Below, piece by piece: positions 1 to 4,864 of a DNA stretch of 6,347 nucleotides. The stretch comes from Coriobacteriia bacterium. Its GTDB lineage: Bacteria; Actinomycetota; Coriobacteriia; Coriobacteriales; UBA8131. Below the pieces are notes generated by a model. The model did no database searches. It worked only from the letters and a program-made list of their open reading frames with translations, and was not told the DNA's origin. The position numbers and the translations under genes were made by a program. The first letter of the stretch is position 1, and each line of letters begins with the position of its first letter. Location: the NCBI GenBank assembly GCA_009781535.1, contig WQXX01000063.1, positions 1-6,347 of the forward strand. Reading direction: 5' to 3'.

Positions 1-627
1 GGTTATTATGCCAACAAGTATGACGTTGACATGAACACCTGTTTCAGCAGGGCTGATAACCGCATAACAGAAAGTATCCTTTCTGCATTCAGCCAAACGG
101 TGAAAGGATACAACTCGGTGAGTCTGAACAGCCAGAACACCAATCTCAAAAACCGAAACGCCAAGTATGCGCTTTTTCCCATATGGCTTCTGACCACTGT
201 GTGGAAAGATAAGGAATATATATTTGCGATGAACGGACAGACCGGCAAACTCGCAGGAGACCTGCCACTTGATAAGAAAGCTAAGCATCTTTGGTTCTGG
301 AGCATTCTTCTTGGATTAGGAGCAGTATCCACCGTGTTAGCAGGACTTAGCAACTACATCGTCATTGCAACTGCTGACGATCCCCTTTTTGATACTGTCA
401 ACCAGACATTGACAACGAACGACCTGATCGTTTGGGCTGTTATAAGCTTAATTGGCGGTTCAGTCATAGCTTATTTTGTCACTGGCAGAATGCAAAGGAA
501 ACTCAAGACGGCGCGAATGAAAAAACATGCGTCTGACTACATCCAACCAGGTAGTTTTCTTATAAGCTTTTCCAACGAAAAGTTCTTGGGCAAAAATGTC
601 TCCACATCCTCAAAAAAGTCACGATGA
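1..627 (+). CDS. C-terminal part of a zinc-ribbon-type membrane protein with two TM helices (5' end outside window)
   Basis: The frame is open from base 1, so this is the last 208 residues of a longer protein; the ATG at 31 is internal, since residues before it (GYYANKYDVD) read straight on. Visible in order: a region with a YDVD motif, a conserved-looking stretch FPIWLL (about residues 59-64) followed by MNGQTGKLAGDLP (77-89), a first hydrophobic helix (about 97-123), a polar loop, a second helix (about 142-161) and a basic tail ending in Lys/Arg. From memory, FP[IV]WLL plus a MNGQTGK.GDLP segment before two TM helices is typical of Clostridia/Coriobacteriia proteins annotated as zinc-ribbon or TFIIB-type zinc-ribbon membrane proteins. 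Their ribbon would lie upstream of this window. The biochemical role is unknown. It is inferred to sit in the cytoplasmic membrane. The next gene follows on the same strand after 100 bp. Confidence 0.7.
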   Translation, partial: GYYANKYDVDMNTCFSRADNRITESILSAFSQTVKGYNSVSLNSQNTNLKNRNAKYALFPIWLLTTVWKDKEYIFAMNGQTGKLAGDLPLDKKAKHLWFWSILLGLGAVSTVLAGLSNYIVIATADDPLFDTVNQTLTTNDLIVWAVISLIGGSVIAYFVTGRMQRKLKTARMKKHASDYIQPGSFLISFSNEKFLGKNVSTSSKKSR

Positions 628-727
628 AGCTAGCAATAATCGGGCTTCCCGGATGAAAAACATCGGCTGGACTAGTGGTATACTCTGGCTGATTGGCTCG
701 TATAACAAGAAGAAAAGGGGCAGGACT

Positions 728-1027
728 ATGGAATTCACTCTTGAACAAGCACGCGATGTCGCCGTACAGCTGGGCATCGACTTTTCCACAAAAGGGTATA
801 CGTTGGAAGAATTCGCCTTTGGCATGAATGTGGAGTTGGAGCACGGAACAGCAGACCCATTCACGAATGTTACCAATGACGACCCTATCGTGACGGGCAA
901 AATCGCTCTGGCGCATCTTAACGAAGTGCCGATGTATTACAACGAGAAGATCGGACTGGAGGTCTGGGAGCATCTTTTGGAGCACCTGCCTGCCGATGCC
1001 CCTCGCAATGGTATTGAGATTGTCTGA
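728..1027 (+). CDS. DUF5661 family small protein
   Basis: A 99-residue soluble acidic protein. The segment from the F-x-x-G-M-N-V-E-L-E-H-G motif (about residues 35-46) through TNVTNDDP and TGKIALAHLNE-P-YY (to about 77) matches the DUF5661 signature as I remember it. Function is unknown; I see no catalytic motif, signal peptide or membrane segment. The start at 728 is chosen because the protein motif begins there and a purine-rich AAAGGGGCAGG lies just upstream. The frame is open further back, with an ATG at 653 adding 25 residues, but that ATG has no ribosome site and the extra residues do not look like the family. It lies 100 bp after the membrane-protein gene on the same strand, so co-transcription is possible. 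A hairpin follows 20 bp after its stop. Confidence 0.8.
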   Translation: MEFTLEQARDVAVQLGIDFSTKGYTLEEFAFGMNVELEHGTADPFTNVTNDDPIVTGKIALAHLNEVPMYYNEKIGLEVWEHLLEHLPADAPRNGIEIV

Positions 1028-1046
1028 CCTATCAACAGCACCGAGC

Positions 1047-1075
1047 GCCCGATGAAAAGACAACCGTCATCGGGC
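1047..1075. terminator. Hairpin between convergent genes, possible bidirectional terminator
   Basis: Perfect 9-bp arms GCCCGATGA (1047-1055) and TCATCGGGC (1067-1075) enclose an 11-nt loop, in the 76-bp gap between the DUF5661 gene and the end of the Fpg-like gene. There is no good U-tract on either side, so it is a weak intrinsic terminator at best, but its position between two converging stops supports a role in ending transcription. Confidence 0.5.
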
Positions 1076-1103
1076 TTGCCGCAACGATAGCTTTACTGAA
1101 TAA

Positions 1104-1928
1104 TCAGAGTGCCTGGCACACTGGGCAGAAATAGACGTTCCCACCGAGGTAGGCTTTTCTCACGATACTGCTGCCGCAGCAAGGGCAGGGTTCGTCTTTG
1201 GTCTTATTCGACAGGATAGTCTTATACCCGCCGGAAGTCCCGTACAGGTCCCTTTCTACGTCGCGACCTCCCTGAGCAGTCATGGCCGCCAGTCCCTCAG
1301 TAACACAGGAAAAGAAGGTGTCGAAGTCGGTGTCTTTGAGATCCTGAAGCTTCTTTTGCGGGTGCATCCGGGCATTGAACAGGATGTCCTGTAAAACGCC
1401 GTTGCCCAAGCCGGGAATCCGCTGCTCGGTAGCCAGCAGCGCTTTGGCGCTCAGCTTACCGCCCGCTTCGTCGACGATTGCCTGAAAATATTCCCGCGTG
1501 AACTGCTTTGAGAGAGGCGACGGTTTATCCCTCGCTACCTGATAATAGAAGCTATCGCTTTCTCCAAAGGGATAGATCATCATTGCCCCGTACATGCGCA
1601 CAGTGCAGTAAAACCCGCTGTTATCCTCAAACCTGACAAGGAGCTGGTGCTTTTCGGGGTCTTTGTCATTGGGCGACAAGAAACGCGGCGTCGTGCCGTC
1701 ACCAAACACAAGATGCATATCGCCTAACACCAGCTCCACATTCCCACCGAGCGCATTGACCGCGTCGAGGGTTTTGCCTTCAAGCATTTCCGGATACGCA
1801 TCAGGGTCATGGTTATAGAAGGCAAACCCGTGTGGAGTCTGACGAGCAACAACTCTAATAGCTCTTTTCCCAGCGAATTCCGCAGCAATCTGTTTGGCAA
1901 GGGTAATGGCTTCGGGTATCTCAATCAT
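1104..1928 (-). CDS. Fpg/Nei-fold (formamidopyrimidine-DNA glycosylase family) protein lacking expected catalytic residues
   Basis: A 274-residue protein of usual Fpg/Nei length. Visible: N-terminus MIEIPEA in place of Fpg's (M)PELPE; a helix-two-turn-helix region with IPGLGNGVLQDILF-AR-HP (about 171-190), matching Fpg's GxGN-x-YAxExLF-A-IHP; and a C-terminal C-x2-C-x16-C-x2-C zinc finger (Cys248, 251, 268, 271) ending in CQAL. Glycosylase/lyases of this family use the N-terminal proline as nucleophile. Here that position is Ile2, while Glu3 is kept. By eye the conserved beta-strand lysine (Fpg K57 region) is replaced (around Asn63), and the finger arginine (R-x-T-F-Y-C in Fpg) is Gly263 in GGNVYFC. 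DNA or nucleic-acid binding is plausible; standard base-excision catalysis is doubtful. Start 1928 is set by a GGAGGA ribosome site. The gene is divergent from the SLOG-GNAT gene across about 158 bp. Confidence 0.85.
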   Translation of the reverse strand: MIEIPEAITLAKQIAAEFAGKRAIRVVARQTPHGFAFYNHDPDAYPEMLEGKTLDAVNALGGNVELVLGDMHLVFGDGTTPRFLSPNDKDPEKHQLLVRFEDNSGFYCTVRMYGAMMIYPFGESDSFYYQVARDKPSPLSKQFTREYFQAIVDEAGGKLSAKALLATEQRIPGLGNGVLQDILFNARMHPQKKLQDLKDTDFDTFFSCVTEGLAAMTAQGGRDVERDLYGTSGGYKTILSNKTKDEPCPCCGSSIVRKAYLGGNVYFCPVCQAL

Positions 1929-1935
1929 AGCGACG

Positions 1936-1941
1936 TCCTCC
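1936..1941 (-). promoter_or_regulatory. Ribosome binding site deciding the Fpg-like start
   Basis: GGAGGA on the minus strand, 7 nt before the ATG at 1928. The frame stays open upstream to about 2156 and would add 76 residues, but that would overlap the divergent gene and precede the MIEIPEA family N-terminus. This site settles the start. Confidence 0.8.
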
Positions 1942-2076
1942 AATTCAAGATATATGGATGGTATTGGCAACGTGGATATCGGTTTCGCAATGCTTTCGGT
2001 GTTGTAGGATAATGGTACCTTGTTCCTCTCCTCAGTTTTTTGAGAGCTTGGATAACAACTATCCCCTTCTATGATT
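1942..2076. promoter_or_regulatory. Divergent intergenic region with a small dyad
   Basis: The space between the divergent Fpg-like and SLOG-GNAT genes must hold both promoters. I cannot name a good -35/-10 pair in either direction. A perfect short dyad, GGATA-ACAAC-TATCC, lies at 2050-2064, 12 bp before the GGAGGAGG of the plus-strand gene; it could be an operator or a leader hairpin, or chance. Confidence 0.35.
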
Positions 2077-2084
2077 GGAGGAGG
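2077..2084 (+). promoter_or_regulatory. Strong ribosome binding site selecting a TTG start
   Basis: GGAGGAGG ends just before TTT-TG. The best-spaced start is the TTG at 2087, 5 nt after the first GGAGG (2077-2081). There is no ATG or GTG between here and the SGGQTGAD motif, so a TTG start is required; the earlier TTG at 2075 overlaps the ribosome site itself. Confidence 0.65.
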
Positions 2085-2086
2085 TT

Positions 2087-3022
2087 TTGGCAAGAGTAAA
2101 AACGATACGTAGCGGCGGGCAAACAGGAGCCGACAGAGGAGCGCTCGATGCAGCAAGGAGCCTGCATGTTCCTATCACCGGATGGTGCCCTTTGGGGGGC
2201 TTGGCTGAGGATTATCCCGATCCACCTGGTCTGCTGCTTGTCTATCCGGAATTGGTTGAGACCCCTTCAAGAGACTATTACGAAAGAACGGAGTGGAATG
2301 TCCGCGACTCAGATGCAACGCTGATTCTGTTGCCGCGCGAGGTGATTAACTCGCCAGGAACCAATTACACCATAGATATCGCCCGTAAGCTCAGGCGGCC
2401 CTATCTTGTTATCCACGATTTTGAGGCTGACCCTGTTATTGCCTGGCTTGACAACCTTGGCGATGATCTTGAGCTCAACGTTGCAGGACCACGAGAACGG
2501 TTTTACCCAGGCATGCATGACATGACGTTTAGTCTGATTACCGAGTTGCTTGAACACTATTCACCCAAGCCATCGTGCATGAATGTCGTGATTATCAACG
2601 AGAAAAAGAAAGGCTTCCTCGACTTGCTGCTCTTGGCTGATGAGCAGGAGGATATGATCGATACATACTTGGACAGAGGTGTGCTGTTTGCGCTTTATGA
2701 CGATGATTTGAAAGGGATCTGTGTTGTAACGGATGAAGGGAACGGCACCTTCGAGATACAAAACCTGGCGGTTTATCCGCAGTATCAGAATAAGGGATAC
2801 GGCAGGTATCTTATAGACTATGTGTGCGACTACCATAAGGAAAATGGCACGACCATGATCGTCGGGACAGGCGACACCCCTGTTATCGTGCCCTTTTATG
2901 AGAACAGCGGCTTTGTGTTCTCACACCGCATAGAGAACTATATCCTTGAGCATTACAACGAGCCCATTTTTGAACACGGGGTGCAATTGAAGGACAAAGT
3001 GTACTTCAAAAGGGGCTTATAG
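2087..3022 (+). CDS. Fusion of a YpsA/SLOG-like 'putative molybdenum carrier' domain and a GNAT acetyltransferase
   Basis: A 311-residue two-domain protein. Residues 1 to about 158 match the 'putative molybdenum carrier' family of the YpsA/SLOG Rossmann-like superfamily: SGGQTGADRGALDAA (9-23), the GWCP loop (32-35), RTEWNVRDSDATLIL (67-81), SPGT (89-92) and LNVAGPRE...PG (130-142). The superfamily is thought to bind nucleotide-type ligands; the molybdenum-carrier name rests on weak evidence. Residues from about 165 form a complete GNAT fold, with the LAVYPQYQNKGYGRYLI acetyl-CoA-binding motif (227-243) and FYENSGF (270-276). The linker is only about six residues, and the GNAT part begins at Met165 (2579), which has no ribosome site, so the two parts are made as one chain. 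The acceptor is unknown. It is probably monocistronic: divergent from the Fpg-like gene, with a hairpin at its 3' end. Confidence 0.85.
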   Translation: MARVKTIRSGGQTGADRGALDAARSLHVPITGWCPLGGLAEDYPDPPGLLLVYPELVETPSRDYYERTEWNVRDSDATLILLPREVINSPGTNYTIDIARKLRRPYLVIHDFEADPVIAWLDNLGDDLELNVAGPRERFYPGMHDMTFSLITELLEHYSPKPSCMNVVIINEKKKGFLDLLLLADEQEDMIDTYLDRGVLFALYDDDLKGICVVTDEGNGTFEIQNLAVYPQYQNKGYGRYLIDYVCDYHKENGTTMIVGTGDTPVIVPFYENSGFVFSHRIENYILEHYNEPIFEHGVQLKDKVYFKRGL

Positions 3023-3040
3023 CGAGTCTCGCTTTCTTTA
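3021..3040 (+). terminator. Short rho-independent terminator after the SLOG-GNAT gene
   Basis: Arms AGCGA (3021-3025) and TCGCT (3029-3033) with a GTC loop, followed by a T-rich run TTTCTTTAT. It overlaps the stop codon of the plus-strand gene and lies in the 29-bp gap before the convergent ATPase stop. The stem is short, so efficiency is uncertain. Confidence 0.5.
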
Positions 3041-3051
3041 TAGTTCTATCC

Positions 3052-4380
3052 TCATGTGTAATCGCTTGTTCCATCTAGAGAAAACAGCGCGTACAAGGGG
3101 ATGCTTCGTATGGCGCCATCTGTTCCAAAGTTACGCGCAGATACCCTCAGAATAGTCGGAGGCTTATAGCGCTCCTGGAACACACGCATACTGGAAGACT
3201 TCTTGTTCCTACCTGACTTGACCTCCAAAGGCATGATGCACTCTGTGCCGGTGAGCAGGAAGTCGACTTCAGCTGTATTGCCTTCACGCCAATAGAAAAG
3301 TGGGTTCCTTGCGGCGAGAAGTTGGGTTGCCACGTAGTTCTCAATGATGACTCCCTTGAAGAAAAAGTCGTTGTCAAGGAGAAGCTGTTGATAGGGCAGT
3401 CCGACCGCATTACACAAAAGACCGCTGTCGCTCAAGTAGAGCTTGAAGTATCCATCTGCCTGATAGACTTTCAGAGGAATCTGAGGTAAGGTAACCATGT
3501 TGCAACGCAGGACCATTCCGCTTGAAACCAGCCACTCAACAGCGGTTTGGTACTCGCGGGCACGGGCACCTTTCTCAATGCCTGAGTACATGAACTTATA
3601 AGCGCTATTGCCTAACTGCGACGGTATCGAGTCGTAAACCGCCTCAATCTTTATGCTCTCAGCTGTACTGCTGACATAACGTCGCATGTCCGCAAGATAT
3701 GCTCTGCGAATGTTTTCGAGTAAGGCGGTGTTGAGAGCAAGGACACGGTTACCATCAGCCACGAGGCTAGCGACGACCTCCGGCATACCTCCGCAGCACA
3801 GGTAGTTTCGCATCAACCCCAACGCCTTGTCATGTAACGGTGTCAAGAGCGGCTCACTGGCTGCTGAACATCTCCGTATCTCCCAGGCAAGAAGATCTTC
3901 ACCCGTAGCCCATAGATACTCCTCGAAGTCCATAGGCAGCATATCGAGCATCTCTACTTTGCCAACAGGGAATGGTTTTTTCATGCGCTTGAGTTTGACT
4001 CTAAGAAGCGAGCCGGCACAGATGATCTTATAAGGCACTGGCGACTCAGCAAAATACTTCAGTGATGCGATAAGCCCCTCAGATTCTTGGACTTCGTCAA
4101 AGAACAGAACGGTATGCTCAAAGTCTATGGCAGAACCATGAAGGATCTCCAGCTGCGTTATCTTGGTTTCTGTTGGGATGTCACGGTCGAAAAGCTCACG
4201 TATGTCAGCACGATCATAGAGATTGAATATCAGATACTGAAAGCGACCGCTACATTCTTGTCGCAGGAATTCCTCGATGATCCAGCTTTTTCCTATCTGT
4301 CGTGCACCAACGACAAGAAGGGGCTTTACGAATCCCTGTTCTTTCCAGAATACCAACTGATCATAGATTTTGCGACGCAT
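3052..4380 (-). CDS. AAA+ ATPase with C-terminal DUF4143 (PD-(D/E)XK-like) domain
   Basis: A 442-residue, apparently full-length member of the AAA_14/DUF4143 family. Motifs in order: Walker A GARQIGKS (25-32), Walker B VLFFDEVQ (91-98; Asp95, Glu96), a CAGSLL sensor-like strand (121-126), FPVGKVEMLDMLPMDFEEYL (137-156), CGGMPEVV (196-203), SDSGLL (317-322), ENYVATQL (347-354), and EVDF (371-374) followed by PLEVKSG (384-390). The last two give the D...ExK pattern of the PD-(D/E)XK nuclease superfamily (Asp373, Glu386, Lys388), so ATP-binding and nuclease-type residues are both present. The physiological role of this widespread family is unsettled. The start is supported by a minus-strand GGAG, 7 nt before the ATG. 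A TATAAT lies about 40 bp upstream inside a 33-bp repeat array, suggesting specific control. A remnant of a second family member lies further upstream. Confidence 0.9.
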   Translation of the reverse strand: MRRKIYDQLVFWKEQGFVKPLLVVGARQIGKSWIIEEFLRQECSGRFQYLIFNLYDRADIRELFDRDIPTETKITQLEILHGSAIDFEHTVLFFDEVQESEGLIASLKYFAESPVPYKIICAGSLLRVKLKRMKKPFPVGKVEMLDMLPMDFEEYLWATGEDLLAWEIRRCSAASEPLLTPLHDKALGLMRNYLCCGGMPEVVASLVADGNRVLALNTALLENIRRAYLADMRRYVSSTAESIKIEAVYDSIPSQLGNSAYKFMYSGIEKGARAREYQTAVEWLVSSGMVLRCNMVTLPQIPLKVYQADGYFKLYLSDSGLLCNAVGLPYQQLLLDNDFFFKGVIIENYVATQLLAARNPLFYWREGNTAEVDFLLTGTECIMPLEVKSGRNKKSSSMRVFQERYKPPTILRVSARNFGTDGAIRSIPLYALFSLDGTSDYT

Positions 4381-4419
4381 ATGTATGCTCCATTTTCACA
4401 ATTAAAGCCAGTTAGGGCG

Positions 4420-4448
4420 ATTATACACATTTTTTGTGATTTTTGCAG
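4420..4448 (-). promoter_or_regulatory. Probable promoter of the AAA/DUF4143 ATPase gene
   Basis: On the minus strand, a perfect TATAAT (-10) lies at 4425-4420. A weak -35, CTGCAA, lies at 4448-4443, with a 17-bp spacer. Transcription would begin near 4413, giving a leader of about 32 nt before the ATG at 4380. The -10 overlaps the first 33-bp repeat. The weak -35 is compatible with an activated or otherwise regulated promoter, though this is inference. Confidence 0.55.
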
Positions 4449-4519
4449 GTCACAATTACACATTTTTTGTGTAATTTGCTGCTCGTGTTTACACATTTTT
4501 TGCGTAAACTCAATATGTA
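4421..4519. repeat. Three 33-bp direct repeats with palindromic ACACA-T5-TGTG cores
   Basis: The core ACACATTTTTTGTG occurs at 4425-4438 and 4458-4471, and with one change (GCG for GTG) at 4491-4504: exactly 33 bp apart each time. The middle copy is a perfect palindrome with 9-bp arms, AATTACACA and TGTGTAATT, around five T. The third has 9-bp arms with one mismatch (GTTTACACA / TGCGTAAAC). The first is palindromic only over CACA/TGTG. The 19 bp outside the cores are poorly conserved, though units 1 and 2 share some TTTGC-type sequence. The array runs from the -10 of the ATPase gene upstream, as expected for operator or activator boxes. A spacing of 33 bp is close to three helical turns, so the boxes and their A-tracts lie roughly on one face of the DNA. 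Confidence 0.85.
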
Positions 4520-4561
4520 GACTTCAGAACAGCTTGCCGCATTACATATCCCAGAGAGGCA

Positions 4562-4765
4562 TCATTTTGATAATAGCCACTTTGACACAAAATCCACGTA
4601 CTTGCTCTTGAAGGCAGTGATTAGTTCCCAATCACACTCTTTAAGCAGCTGGGCGAGCTCATTCTCACCGATTCCCTCCAGAAACTCAGAGTAGCTTAAC
4701 GGATACAGATTTGCAAAATCAATGAATACACAAATTCTGCTAGGAGTTTTTGTGATTTTCAACAA
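4562..4765 (-). pseudogene. Remnant of a second AAA/DUF4143 ATPase gene
   Basis: An open frame of 67 codons beginning at a TTG, with a stop two codons before it. Residues 14 to about 58 (VFIDFANLYPLSYSEFLEG, then GENELAQLLKECDWEL and AFKSKYVDF) match the ATPase-family segment after the sensor strand, equivalent to residues 140-195 of the intact neighbour (KVEMLDMLPMDFEEYL...). The Walker motifs, GGMPE and the whole C-terminal domain are absent. After the stop, another frame reads GYYQND...RQAVLKSTY, which weakly resembles the downstream family sequence and suggests a further frameshift. It is more similar in style to other family members (LYPLSYSEFLEGIGE) than to the neighbour, so it probably derives from a separate homologue rather than a recent duplicate. 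I do not expect a functional product. Confidence 0.7.
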
Positions 4766-4778
4766 ATTCTACAAGGAG
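4730..4778. repeat. Short tandem duplication (32-bp offset) at the 5' end of the ATPase remnant
   Basis: ACAAATTCTGCTAGGAG (4730-4746) and ACAAATTCTACAAGGAG (4762-4778) match at 15 of 17 bases, 32 bp apart. On the minus strand both read P-x-R-I-C in their own frames. Because 32 is not a multiple of three, the duplication shifts the frame and a TGA follows the upstream copy. Confidence 0.6.
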
Positions 4779-4864
4779 ATTTTACGTATTCATAGGATTT
4801 TCTGCACGCTGATTTTGTGAAGTAAGCTTTCTCTTGCACAGCACCGATTAAAGAAGCTCCCGTA

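Noticed and set aside
560..1063. Minus-strand open frames across the DUF5661 gene
   Set aside because: The plus strand carries the recognisable DUF5661 signature; the minus frames overlap it and show no motif.
1929..2156. N-terminal extension of the Fpg-like protein to 350 residues
   Set aside because: It would overlap the divergent SLOG-GNAT gene, lacks family similarity, and a good GGAGGA sits right before the MIEIPEA start.
2309..2836. Minus-strand open frames inside the SLOG-GNAT gene
   Set aside because: They are shadows of a clear two-domain coding region, with no ribosome site or family motif.
4434..4455. CRP- or Rex-like site from TTGTGA and TCACAA half sites
   Set aside because: The half sites are 10 bp apart, whereas CRP (TGTGA-N6-TCACA) and Rex (TTGTGA-N6-TCACAA) sites need 6.
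4421..4519. CRISPR array
   Set aside because: Only three units, cores of about 14 bp, gaps of 19 bp and no cas gene. The promoter position fits operator boxes better.
4087..4611. Plus-strand open frame with repeated HIFC motifs
   Set aside because: It is antisense to the ATPase 5' end, and the repeated HIFC residues simply translate the 33-bp array (33 bp = 11 codons).
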